Of a stretch of 64,000 nucleotides of DNA, positions 35,086 to 45,685 are shown one piece after another. Numbering within the stretch: the stretch's first letter is position 1; each line of letters starts with the position of its first letter. Below the pieces are notes generated by a model. It was not told where the DNA came from. It did no database searches and was given only the letters and a program-made list of their open reading frames with translations. The position numbers were made by a program, and so were the translations under genes. The DNA is from Polyodon spathula (lineage: Eukaryota; Chordata; Actinopteri; Acipenseriformes; Polyodontidae): contig NC_054540.1 of assembly GCF_017654505.1 (NCBI RefSeq), positions 42,594,054 through 42,658,053 of the forward strand. The letters run 5' to 3'.

Positions 35086-38022
35086 TTCGGAAGCATTTAA
35101 ACTAGAAAGGAAGGGGGGAGAAATCAACAAAAAAAACAGAAGGGAGACCTCATCAAAACAAGAACAACAACTCAGGTAAGACAACCATTAAATGTATTTA
35201 TCTAAATGCTAGAAGTATCAGAAACAAAATTCTAAAACTTGAAGCTACTGCACTAACAGGTAACTATGATGTGATAGGTGTTACAGAAACGTGGTTGTCT
35301 GAGAGTGATGGGGACGAATTTAATATTTGTGGGTATACACTGTATAGGAAAGACAGGCAGGACAGAAGAGGAGGAGGGGTAGCGCTATACATAAGAAACA
35401 GTCTTGAAGCCCAGGTGTTAAACCTGGACAAAGAAAATAAAACCGAATCAATATGGGTCAGAATAACAGACAAAAATTCAAAAGGCATAATAATAGGAGC
35501 ATGCTATAGACCGCCAGATTCAGACGGTGAGCACAATAATCTGTTATACAATGACATTAGAAATGTGTGTAGCAAAGGAGAAGCCATACTAATGGGGGAT
35601 TTCAACTTCCCCCAAATAAAATGGGAAAACCCGGTGGGTAGCGCGAAGGATGAAATAGAAATGGTGGAAATGACAAATGACTGCTTCCTAACACAATTTG
35701 TGAAGGCACCCACTAGAGGGGAGGCATGCCTTGATTTAGTCTTTTCAAATAACGAAGATAGAATAACTAAAACAGAGGTCAGAGAACCACTGGCAAACTC
35801 AGACCACAACATGGTCTCATTTGAAGTGTTTTTTAAATCCCCAAAAGAAATGACTAAAGCTAAGGTTTACAATTTTAGAAAAGCAAACTATGAAGGTATG
35901 AAACAGAGACTAACAGAAGTAGATTGGAGTAAAATAGAGAAAACACCCACAGAAGAAGGATGGTTGTTCTTCAAAAATGTAGTACTAGAGGCACAAAACA
36001 ATTATATCCCTAAAGTAGACAAATCTAAATGTAAAACTAAATTGCCAAAATGGTTTAATAGATCAATTAAAAAAAATATTCAGCGAAAAAAGGCACTTTA
36101 CAGAGCATTAAAAAAGGACCAAAAAGAAAGTACGCAGAAAGAGTACACAGAACTGCAAACGCAAGTCAAAAAGGAAGTTAGAAAGGCCAAGAGAGAAATA
36201 GAAATAAACATTGCTAAGGGAGCTAAAACCAATTCCAAAATGTTTTTCCAATATTACAACAGCAAGAGAACATTCAAAGAGGAGATTAAATGTTTAAGAG
36301 ATACAAATGGCAAAATCGTAGATGAAGAAAAAAAAATAGCAAATATGTTAAATGATTACTTTTCACAAGTTTTTACAAAGGAAGATACTGACAACATGCC
36401 CCACATGTCATCCAGTTCCTGTCCAGTTTTAAATAACTTTAGCATAACTGAGGCAGAAGTGTTAAAGGGACTAGGAGCTCTTAAAATAAACAAATCCCCT
36501 GGGCCGGATGAGATCCTCCCAGTAGTACTCAAAGAAATGAAAGAAGTAATTTACAAACCGCTAACCAAGATCATGCAGCAGTCTCTTGACACAGGGGTGG
36601 TACCGACAGACTGGAAAATTGCAAACGTAATACCGATCCACAAAAAGGGAAACAAAACTGAACCAGGTAACTACAGACCAGTAAGCCTGACTTCTATTAT
36701 ATGCAAACTTATGGAAACTATAATAAGATCCAAAATGGAAAATTACCTATATGGTAACAGGGTACTGGGAGACAGTCAGCATGGTTTTAGGAAAGGGAGA
36801 TCGTGCCTAACTAACTTGCTTGATTTTTTTGAGGATGCAACATCCATAATGGATAATTGCAAAGCATATGACATGGTTTATTTAGATTTCCAGAAAGCTT
36901 TTGACAAAGTCCCACACAAAAGATTAATTCTCAAACTGAACGCAGTTGGGATTCAAGGAAACACATGTACATGGATTAGGGAGTGGTTAACATGTAGAAA
37001 ACAGAAAGTACTGATTAGAGGAAAAACCTCAGAATGGAGTGTGGTAACCAGCGGTGTACCACAGGGATCAGTATTAGGTCCTCTGCTATTCCTAATCTAC
37101 ATTAATGATTTAGATTCTGGTATAGTAAGCAAACTTGTTAAATTTGCAGACGACACAAAAGTAGGAGGAGTGGCAAACACTGTTGCAGCAGCAAAGGTCA
37201 TTCAAAATGATCTAGACAAGATTCAGAACTGGGCAGACACATGGCAAATGACATTTAATAGAGAAAAGTGTAAGGTACTGCACGCAGGAAATAAAAATGT
37301 ACATTATAAATATCATATGGGAGATATTGAAATTGGAGAAGGAATCTATGAAAAAGACCTAGGAGTTTTTGTTGACTCAGAAATGTCTTCATCTAGACAA
37401 TGTGGGGAAGCTATAAAAAAGGCTAACAAGATGCTCGGATACATTGTGAAAAGTGTTGAATTTAAATCAAGGGAAGTAATGTTAAAACTGTACAATGCAC
37501 TAGTAAGACCTCATCTTGAATATTGTGTTCAGTTCTGGTCACCTCGCTATAAAAAAGATATTGCTGCTCTAGAAAGGGTGCAAAGAAGAGCGACCAGAAT
37601 TATTCCGGGCTTAAAAGGCATGTCATATGCAGACAGGCTAAAAGAATTGAATCTGTTCAGTCTTGAACAAAGAAGACTACGTGGCGACCTAATTCAAGTA
37701 TTCAAAATTCTAAAAGGTATTGACAGTGTCGACCCAAGGGACTTTTTCAGCCTGAAAAAAGAAACAAGGACCAGGGGTCACAAATGGAGTTTAGAAAAAG
37801 GGGCATTCAGAACAGAAAATAGGAGACACTTTTTTACACAGAGAATTGTGAGGGTCTGGAATCAACTCCCCAGTAATGTTGTTGAAGCTGACACCCTGGG
37901 ATCCTTCAAGAAGCTGCTTGATGAGATTTTGGGATCAATAAGCTACTAACAACCAAACGAGCAAGATGGGCCGAATGGCCTCCTCTCGTTTGTAAACTTT
38001 CTTATGTTCTTATGTTCTTATG
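35086..38022 (+). mobile_element. CR1 LINE copy D, 5'-truncated with intact ORF2
   Basis: Homology to copy B starts at ttcggaagcatttaaactag (35086), that is, at the last codons of ORF1. It continues unbroken through ORF2 to the 3' UTR (gatgggccgaatggcctcct) and the (ttatgttc)n tail ending near 38022. Divergence from copies B and C is low, so this family was active recently in the lineage. Confidence 0.92.
35106..37949 (+). CDS. CR1 ORF2: endonuclease / reverse transcriptase, intact frame
   Basis: This protein nicks target DNA and reverse transcribes the element RNA. The frame is open from just after the ORF1 stop (TAG 35103-35105) to TAA at 37947-37949, about 948 codons. The AP-like endonuclease shows LNARSIRNK, VTETWL, GGGVALYIRN, ILMGDFNFPQ and SDHNMVSFE. 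RT motifs follow: NKSPGPDEILP, IPIHKKGNKTEPGNYRPVSL, YLDFQKAFDKVPHKRL, SGVPQGSVLGPLLFLIY and FADDTKVGG (FADD at about 37142-37153). The C-terminal [20 protein letters not shown] and [12 protein letters not shown] mark the CR1 clade. No in-frame ATG occurs before ILMGDFN (about 35590), inside the endonuclease, so initiation must be unusual or coupled to ORF1. An extra A in the run near 35130 puts this copy in the ORF1 frame. Confidence 0.9.
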   Translation, partial: KGRGEKSTKKTEGRPHQNKNNNSGKTTIKCIYLNARSIRNKILKLEATALTGNYDVIGVTETWLSESDGDEFNICGYTLYRKDRQDRRGGGVALYIRNSLEAQVLNLDKENKTESIWVRITDKNSKGIIIGACYRPPDSDGEHNNLLYNDIRNVCSKGEAILMGDFNFPQIKWENPVGSAKDEIEMVEMTNDCFLTQFVKAPTRGEACLDLVFSNNEDRITKTEVREPLANSDHNMVSFEVFFKSPKEMTKAKVYNFRKANYEGMKQRLTEVDWSKIEKTPTEEGWLFFKNVVLEAQNNYIPKVDKSKCKTKLPKWFNRSIKKNIQRKKALYRALKKDQKESTQKEYTELQTQVKKEVRKAKREIEINIAKGAKTNSKMFFQYYNSKRTFKEEIKCLRDTNGKIVDEEKKIANMLNDYFSQVFTKEDTDNMPHMSSSSCPVLNNFSITEAEVLKGLGALKINKSPGPDEILPVVLKEMKEVIYKPLTKIMQQSLDTGVVPTDWKIANVIPIHKKGNKTEPGNYRPVSLTSIICKLMETIIRSKMENYLYGNRVLGDSQHGFRKGRSCLTNLLDFFEDATSIMDNCKAYDMVYLDFQKAFDKVPHKRLILKLNAVGIQGNTCTWIREWLTCRKQKVLIRGKTSEWSVVTSGVPQGSVLGPLLFLIYINDLDSGIVSKLVKFADDTKVGGVANTVAAAKVIQNDLDKIQNWADTWQMTFNREKCKVLHAGNKNVHYKYHMGDIEIGEGIYEKDLGVFVDSEMSSSRQCGEAIKKANKMLGYIVKSVEFKSREVMLKLYNALVRPHLEYCVQFWSPRYKKDIAALERVQRRATRIIPGLKGMSYADRLKELNLFSLEQRRLRGDLIQVFKILKGIDSVDPRDFFSLKKETRTRGHKWSLEKGAFRTENRRHFFTQRIVRVWNQLPSNVVEADTLGSFKKLLDEILGSISY

Positions 38023-38575
38023 TTTATTATGAATATTGTGTTATTATGTTCTAAGCAACATACTACGATAGTGTTCATTATGTTAATTGTTTGTTTATTA
38101 GTTTTAAAATGTTTAGTAAAACGTGACCTATTGTTTGTTTTTTTAACGTGGTGTATATAGTGTTTTGAGGACTAAGGACACCGAACATCAGAAAGTAGGC
38201 ACTGTGAGTGTTCACAATGTATGATCCTGCTTTTAGCTCATGATGGGGAAAAAACAGCTAGTTTATTTACTTATTATCTTTTTTAATATCATTTTGTCTG
38301 GAGTGGGGGAGTGGAATGAAAGAAAGAGCTGAGCGGAGCAAAAAAAGAGCGGAGGATATTATGAGTGGTGAGCGCATTTGTCACCGCTTCGCTCCGCTCA
38401 TATTCTCTGAACACAACACAGATGCTCGCTGTTAAAATACATTGTCTTTAACACATGATTTGCACATCACAGGAGAGTAGAAGTGAGTAAACTCTGTATC
38501 TCTTATATGAGAAGTGGGTAAACAATATATTGCCCAAATTCAAAGTGGGTAAACGCCGTTTACCTGCATATACCC
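38023..38575. other. No gene seen
   Basis: It contains a short inverted motif pair (ctgagcggagc near 38330 and gcttcgctccgctc near 38387) that may be a MITE trace, and nothing coding. Confidence 0.4.
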
Positions 38576-38665
38576 TCAACGTGCAGCACCGAGTAAAACT
38601 CCAAAGAAAAGTTTAAAGTACCTGGTATTGCCAATTGCTCTAGATAAAAGCATCAGCCAAACCCA
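38576..38665 (+). repeat. SINE/L2-type 3' tail fragment
   Basis: The sequence tacctggtattgccaattgctctagataaaagcatcagccaaa is the shared 3' tail of many fish tRNA-SINEs and L2 LINEs. The head is not present. The following 38670-38860 is low-complexity AT DNA. Confidence 0.6.
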
Positions 38666-39204
38666 TCAATATGACATTTTTCTGGTATTTGCTATTTATT
38701 AATTTATTTATACATTTATAATATAAACATTAATTTCTACATTTATTTATTTGAAACTATTTTTTTCTAAATATATTATTCCTCTATGCATTTTTAAAAT
38801 TATTTATTTATTTCTTCCTAATTAATTATTCCTTTATTTATTTTTAATTAAATGAGGAACTGTAGGATATTTCAGGTTTTTTTAAACATTAAGTATTTTT
38901 TTATTCTCATGTATTCTGCTTAGAACACATTTTAACACATGTATCTCTATGACCTGAGGGACCATACACTACTTCCTGAAAGTTTTTGTTGAAAAATATT
39001 GATGTTTGGGCAAATTACAGACATTGTTTCACCTGAGTTATTACCATGACATAGTACATGTTTATTTTCAAGGGGGACCTTATTATTGATAAAAAAAACA
39101 TACCTGATATAATGTAGTTCACAAAATGTTGTCTGTTTGTATCCACTCAGCCCACTTACAATTTTGAGGGTTTTTTTTAACATACAATTATTCATTTATA
39201 CAGT

Positions 39205-39240
<36 letters not shown>

Positions 39241-39330
39241 GGGTAAAGCAGTAGTGTGTCCCCCACCTAGGATGGAACTCACAACCCTTCAGTCAAGAGC
39301 ACAGTGCTCGAACCAATACTCCATATATGC
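39205..39330 (-). repeat. tRNA-derived SINE fragment
   Basis: On the minus strand the B-box-like gggttgtgagttccatcc is followed by taggtgggggacacactact, the typical start of a fish SINE body, then a 32-bp poly(A) (poly(T) 39207-39238 on the plus strand). The A-box half (ggttcgagcactgtgctctt) is degenerate. Confidence 0.55.
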
Positions 39331-39357
39331 TACAAAAGAAGAAACATTAATCCTTGA

Positions 39358-39620
39358 ACTTTTTTTCACATTTTGTTGTGTCAGTGCCTCAGAGTTTCAT
39401 TCTTTTTTTTTCAGTATTTTTTTCCCACTTATCTACACACCATACTCCACACTGTTAAGGGGAAAAAAAGTTTTTTTGAGAAAAAAATTATATATTAAAA
39501 ATACAAAACTGAAGATCATAATTGGATAAGTCTCCACTCCCTGAGTTAATACTTGGTGGAAGCACCTTTGGCAGCAATTAACGCTGTTACTGTTGGGATA
39601 GGTCTCTACCAACTTAACTT
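39358..39620 (-). mobile_element. Tc1/mariner end fragment
   Basis: The left part (ttcacattttgttgtgtcag) matches the Tc1 at 61822-62853, and 39535-39612 (agttaatacttggtggaagc, then acctttggcagcaatta) is the typical region next to the transposase end in that family. Its catalytic part is absent. Confidence 0.6.
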
Positions 39621-40159
39621 CCTTCTTCTCTGTCTTTCCGGTGAGACGTTCTTGTAGTGACTCTTCAGCTGATGCATAGTTCACACATTGAAGTTTCATA
39701 TCTTGTAAAGTACTTTGTGATGGTGGTCCACTATGAAAGGTGCTGTACAAAAATTCTGATTATTATATAACTTCTGTCTATATTATGGAGGGTTGTGGGC
39801 GGGAGGTGGGTAGTCTCCCTGGTGAGGAAGGGCGAGGGTGAGAATGGGGAATTGATTTACTCATTTTTTTGTTGTATTTTTGTATTGCTCTGTAATTTCC
39901 CAATAAAAAACATTTGAAAAAAAACAAATTGTATTGAAGAGAGAATGGACAGATCCTTAATGCAAGGGTGGAGAGGGAATGGAGGAATGAGAAGAGGTTG
40001 TAAACTCAGAGCACCTTAAAAACTCCCCAAAAAAATCAATAGAAAAACAGCTTCAAGAGTTTTATTGAGTGAAGCAGAGGTACTTGTGTCTGAGAGTGAA
40101 GATACACCGAGAGAGAATATCTGACATGATAGGCAAATGATAGAGGGAGAAAGGTGCTT

Positions 40160-41760
40160 CATAAGAACATAAGAAAGTTTACTAATGAGAGGAGGCCATT
40201 CGGCCCATCTTGCTCGTTTGGTTGTTAGTAGCTTATTGATCCCAAAATCTCATCAAGCAGCTTCTTGAAGGATCCCAGGGTGTCAGCTTCAACAACAATA
40301 CTGGGGAGTTGGTTACAGACCCTCACGATTCTCTGTGTAAAAAAGTACCTCCTATTTTCTGTTCTGAATGCCCCTCCTTGTTTCTTTTTTCAGGTCGAAA
40401 AAGTCACTTGGGTTGACATTGTCAATACCTTTTAGAATTCTGAATGCTTGAATTAGTGTAGTCTTCTTTGTTTAAATAGATTCAATTCTTTTAGCCTGTC
40501 TGCATAGGGCATGCCTTTTAAACCCGGAATAATTCTGGTTGCTCTTCTTTGCACTTTTTCTAGAGCAGCAATATCCTTTTTTTTAGTGAGGTGACCAGAA
40601 CTGAACACAAAATTCAAGATGAGGTCTAACTAATGCATTGTACAGTTTTAGCATTACTTCCCTTGATTTAAATTCAACACTTTTCACAATGTATCCGAGC
40701 ATCTTGTTGGCCTTTTTTATAGCTTCCCCACATTGTCTAGATGAAGACATTTCTGAGTCAACAAAAACTCCTAGGTCTTTTTAATAGATTCCTTCTCCAA
40801 TTTCAGTATCTCCTATATGATATTTATAATATAACTTTTTTATTTCATGTGTGCAATACCTTACACTTTTCTCTATTAAATGTCATTTGCCATGTGTCTG
40901 CCCAGTTCTGAATCTTGTCTAGATAATTTTGAATGACCTTTGCTGCTGCAACAGTGTTTGCCACTCCTCCTATTTTTGTGTCGTCTGCAAATTTAACAAG
41001 TTTGCTTACTATACCAGAATCTAAATCATTAATGTAGATTAGGAATAGCAGAAGACCTAATACTGATCCCTGTGGTACACCACTGGTTACCACACTCCAT
41101 TCTGAGGTTTTTCCTCTAATCAGTACTTTTTGTTTTCTACATGTTAACCACTCCCTAATCCATGTACATGTGTTTCCTTGAATCCCAACTGCGTTCAGTT
41201 TGAGAATTAATCTTTTGTGCGGGACTTTGTCAAAAGCTTTCTGGAAATCTAAATAAACCATGTCATATGCTTTGCAATTATCCATTATCGATGTTGCATC
41301 CTGAAAAAACATCAAGCAAGTTAGTTAGACACAATCTCCCTTTCCTAAAACCATGTTGACTGCCTCCCAGGACCCTGTTACCATATAGGTAATTTTCCAT
41401 TTTGGATCTTATTATAGTTTCCATAAGTTTGCATATAATAGAAGTCAGGCTTACTGGTCTGTAGTTACCTGGTTCAGTTTTGTTTCCCTTTTTGTGGATC
41501 GGTATTACGTTTGCAATTTTCCAGTCTGTCGGTACCACCCCTGTGTCAAGAGACTGCTGCATGATCTTGGTTAGCGGTTTGTAAATTACTTCTTTCATTT
41601 CTTTGAGTACTACTGGGAGGATCTCATCCGGCCCAGGGGATTTGTTTATTTTAAGAGCTCCTAGTCCCTTTAACACTTCTGCCTCGGTTATGCTAAAGTT
41701 ATTTAAAACTGGATAGGAACTGGATGACATGTGGGGCATGTTGTCCATTTCTTCCTTTGT
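40160..41760 (-). mobile_element. CR1 LINE copy E, 5'-truncated
   Basis: It has the same 3' tail (cataagaacataagaaag, 40163) and 3' UTR as copies A, C and D. It carries small deletions near 40375 and 40455. Homology stops near 41757 in the RT N-terminal region (NMPHMSSSS). Confidence 0.88.
40845..41760 (-). pseudogene. CR1 ORF2 RT pseudogene (copy E)
   Basis: Minus-strand frames 41278-41760 and 40845-41315 cover NKSPGPDEILP, GNYRPVSLTSII, YLDFQKAFDKVPHKRL and FADDTKIGG. A frame change near 41310 (LLDVFSGCN instead of LLDFFEDA) separates them, and the C-terminal region is deleted or shifted. It is inactive. Confidence 0.83.
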
Positions 41761-41879
41761 AGGAAGTATCAAGATATATGTATCAGCCATTCCCGGCCTA
41801 TGTTTGGTATATGGATCCATTGCCCAACTTAGTTCCCATACATATTTTCACATGGTCGTATATCAACCAATCTGTGTTA

Positions 41880-43884
41880 TACTGTAATTTGTAATATTGT
41901 GAATCTCTCCCTAAAAACTGGAACTGTTCCATCTAGCTTAAAGTTGGCAATTATAAAGCCAGTAATTAAAAATCTACATTGGATCCTGATGTCTTGTCTA
42001 ATTATTGTCCAATTTCTAATTTTACCTTTCCTTGCAAAAGTCTTAGAAAATGGGTTTGTTGCTCAGTTGTCTGTATATCTCTCTGCTAATAGTCTCTTTG
42101 AAAAATTTCAATCTGGCTTTCGAAAACAACATAGTACAGAATCTGCACTTGTACAAGTTGTTAATGACATCCTGCTGAATGCAGATGAGGGAATGTTATC
42201 AGGGATTGTCTTTTTGGATATATCTGCTGCATCTGACACCACTGATCATACAATTCTTCTTTGATCTCCTTGAGAAAACTATTGGCATTACTGTCACAGT
42301 ACTCTCCCGGCTGTGGTCCTACTTAACCTCCTGACATCAATTTGTGTCCTTTGGAGGATAAAAATCAGCTGATTCTCTTTTTGTTTCTGGGGTTCCACAT
42401 GGCTCTGTTCTTGGTCATTTACTTTTTAATTTGTATGCTACCGTTGGGTAATGTGACCAGACAACATGGTTTTAATTTCCGCTCTAATGCCAGATTTATT
42501 TTAAAATGAGTTTAGATGACGTAAACGTAAACTCCATAATATCAACTTGCCTTGACAAAATAGGGGCTTGGATGTAAAATTGTTTTTTGCAGTTAAATGC
42601 AAATAAAACTGAATTTCTTTTAATTGGCTCTAAAACAGCATTAAATAAAATTCCACAATCAATGACCTTTGGCAGCCCCCAATTAGCTCTTCGCAACTCT
42701 GAAAAGTCTTATTTGATTTTACTCTTTTAACTGTAGTGAAGACTGCTTATTATCATTTGCTGAATATATCTCAAGTCTGTTTGTGGCGGTAGCCAAACAT
42801 AGTGTTGCAGGAAACACATCACCTGCTTATTCAAAATTCTGAATAGCAGAGCCTGGCCAGGCAAATTCTTTTCTTTTTGATTATTAGCTCTTTTTTTTGT
42901 TTGCCTTATATAGTTATTCCTGTCTCTTAATTTTAGAGCTTTTGAGGGCATCTATATGTATTCATTCAATTGGTCTGTTGTACATGTGTGTTTTGCACTA
43001 CCCTTCCTGAAAGTTCCAGAATGGATGTTCAGACAACTTTTGTTCATTTCCTCAGTAGCAATACATTTATTTTTGGTACTCTGTTTGGCCCATTTTTCAT
43101 AATTATTCTTTTCGCTGTGGCAATTGACTGCCATTATTAGTCAATTTTGTTCCACGTTTGTATCTTGCAAAATCTGATGTACAAATGTTAATTCATGTGT
43201 TTGTTTCATCCCATCTGGACTACTGTAAAGCCCTATTGGCTGGTCTACCTTGTAAACTTATCAATCACTTACAGCGGGTTCAGAGTACAGCAGCATGAAT
43301 TGTGAAAGGTACAAAAAAGATTTGAACATAATACACCTGTTCCTGCCAACTTGGATTGGCTTCTGGTGAAGTACAGAATTATTTTTAAAATTGTATTAAT
43401 GACATTTAAGGCTGTCTCTGGAAATGGCCCTGCTTAAATTAATGATATGCTTTTACCTTATGTCCCTGGACGCTAGTTGATTGTAGGCTTCTGGTGACTA
43501 CAATGATAAAACGTAGCTCTTGCGGTGGAAGAGCCTTTAGTCATTATGCACTTGTGTTATGGAACAATCTTCTAATTGAAATCCGTAAAGCTGACTCAAG
43601 AAATGCATTTAAATCAAAGCTTAAAAACATATCTTTATGCAGAGGCCTTTTTGTAGATTGGGTTGGCCTATTTTAGAATTTTGCTAATATGTATTTTTAT
43701 GTATACGTATAATATGTATATGTATTATTTTATTTATTTATTCCCCCCCCCATCATTCGTTTTTTGATTTTTTTTATATTTTATTGTATATTATATTATA
43801 TTATTGTATAGTATATTTGTTTGTAATGTGAAGCACTTCGGGATGCCTTGGTATGAAAGTCACTATACACAATAAATGTGATTA
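41880..43884 (+). mobile_element. L2-clade LINE fragment
   Basis: The plus-strand RT piece 41899-42264 encodes SLKTGTVPSSLKLAIIKPV, PFLAKVLENG, FEKFQSGFRKQHSTESALVQ and FLDISAASDTTDHTILL, diagnostic of the L2/Maui group. Later, at 43200-43450, SHLDYCKALLAGLPCKLIN and LDWLLVKYRIIFKI continue the RT C-terminus. The 3' end (tgtgaagcacttcgggatgc, ending aataaatgtgatta at about 43884) is the L2 3' tail. Many stops make it old and inactive. It abuts CR1 copy C directly. Confidence 0.78.
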
Positions 43885-44041
43885 GAACATAGAACATAAG
43901 AAAGTTTACAAACGAGAGGAGGCCATTCGGCCCATCTTGCTTGTTTGGTTGTTAGTAGCTTATTGATCCCAGAATCTCATCAAGCAGCTTCTTGAAGGAT
44001 CCCAGGTTGTCAGCTTCAACAACATTACTGGGGAGTTGATT

Positions 44042-44754
44042 TCAGACCCTCACGATTCTCTGTGTAAAAAAGTGTCTCCTATTTTCTGTTCTGAATGCCC
44101 CTTTGCCAAATCTCCATTTGTGACCCCTGGTCCTTGTTTCTTTTTTCAGGCTGAAAAAGTCCCTTGGGTCGACACTGTCAATACCTTTTAGAATTTTGAA
44201 TGCTTGAATTAGGTCGCCACGTAGTCTTCTTTGTTCAAGACTGAACAGATTCAATTCTTTTAGCCTGTCTGCATATGACATGCCATTTAAGCCCGGAATA
44301 ATTCTGGTCGCTCTTCTTTGCACTCTTTCTAGAGCAGCAATATCTTTTTTATAGCGAGGTGACCAGAACTGCACACAATATTCAAGATGAGGTCTTACTA
44401 GTGCATAGTACAGTTTTAACATTACTTCCCTTGATTTAAATTCAACACTTTTCACAATGTATCCGAGTATCTTGTTAGCCTTTTTTATAGCTTCCCCACA
44501 TTGTCTAGATGAAGACATTTCTGAGTCAACAAAAACTCCTAGGTCTATTTCATAGATTCCTTCTCCAATTTCAGTATCTCCCATGTGATATTTATAATGT
44601 ACATTTTTATTTCCTGTGTGCAGTACCTTACACTTTTCTCTATTAAATGTCATTTGCCATGTGTCTGCCCAGTTCTGAATCTTGTCTAGATCATTTTGAA
44701 TGACCTTTGCTGCTGCAACAGTGTTTGCCACTCCCCCTACTTTTGTGTCGTCTG
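44042..44754 (-). pseudogene. CR1 ORF2 3' part (copy C)
   Basis: The minus-strand frame continues from the insertion point (VGGVANTVAAAKVIQNDLDK) through [32 protein letters not shown] and [10 protein letters not shown] to RHFFTQRIVRV at 44042. Only point changes separate it from copy D. Confidence 0.86.
44736..44754. repeat. Left copy of the 19-bp target-site duplication
   Basis: cctacttttgtgtcgtctg is identical to 51869-51887. In the reverse complement it encodes the D-D-T-K-V-G stretch of the CR1 RT active site. Confidence 0.93.
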
Positions 44755-45393
44755 GAGCAGGTCACCGATTAGTGGAGCTCCTGCTTATCCTTTTGAAAAA
44801 TTTTAAAAAACAGTTGTTTAAAGTTTTATTTTTGAAAATTTTTGGTTCTTTTCATTTATTTAAAGTAGTGGTGCACCTTTTAGTTAAAGAATTTTATTTT
44901 TTGAACGGTTCTTTTCTTTAAAATAAGTGTTTGTTTGTTTTGGTTTGTTTGTCTCCCTGCACTTGCATTGTAAGTGCAGGGGGCGGCCATTTTGGATTTT
45001 TTTCCTTTTGGTTGATTTTTATTTTTCCTTCTTTCAATTTTAACTTTGCTTTCTCACTTTTATTTTAGGTGCTTTTTGATTTTATAATTAAGAGCACATT
45101 ATCTAGTTTATTTTAAAATTATTTTTGCCTTGAAAAACTGTTTTTGACTTTGTTTTAAAAATCGTTTTGTTTTAAAAATCCCCTGCTTTTAAAAATCCCC
45201 TTGCCTTGGGCAGAGTAGGGGAAGGGCAGGCACTTTTGTCTGCCCTGTTTCTTATTTTTATTATATTTTTTAGTTGAAGGTTTTTATTTTTTAAAAAAAG
45301 AAAACCTTTAACTGGATTTATTTATTTTGATTATTTATATTGTTTTCATTTTATCTCGTTTTATTTTCTTGGGTGGGGAATAAAACAGGATAA

Positions 45394-45434
<41 letters not shown>

Positions 45435-45685
45435 TTTCTTTGGTTTTTTTGATTTTTCATTTTTGTTTGTGCCCCTGTGCTATTGGAGCGCAGGGGTGCA
45501 TGTGTGTGTTTGTTTGTTTATTTAAAAAAAAAAAAAAAAAAAAAAAATTAGTTTGTTTGGTTTTTGAAAAAATAAATACTTTTTGATTTTTTGTTTGCCC
45601 CTGCACTATTGGAGTGCAGGGGTGTGTGTTTATTTTTGTTTTCTTTTTTTGTTTAAATAAATAAATAAAAATAAAAAATTTAAAA
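44755..45685 (+). promoter_or_regulatory. 5' leader of the Tx1-like LINE with shared-stem hairpins
   Basis: Three hairpins share one stem: ccctgcactt/aagtgcaggg (44955-44981, loop gcattgt), cccctgtgc/gcgcagggg (45472-45496) and cccctgcac/gtgcagggg (45598-45622). The last two have the same loop, tattgga. A further small hairpin (agcagg/cctgct) lies at the very 5' end. Poly(A) runs sit at about 45395-45430 and 45522-45547. The leader is AT-rich, unlike the GC-rich ORFs. The role is unknown; promoter or RNA-structure functions are guesses. Confidence 0.7.

Noticed and set aside
38310..38400. Inverted gagcggagc motifs as a MITE
   Set aside because: The arms are about 10 bp and no matching outer ends or target duplication are visible.
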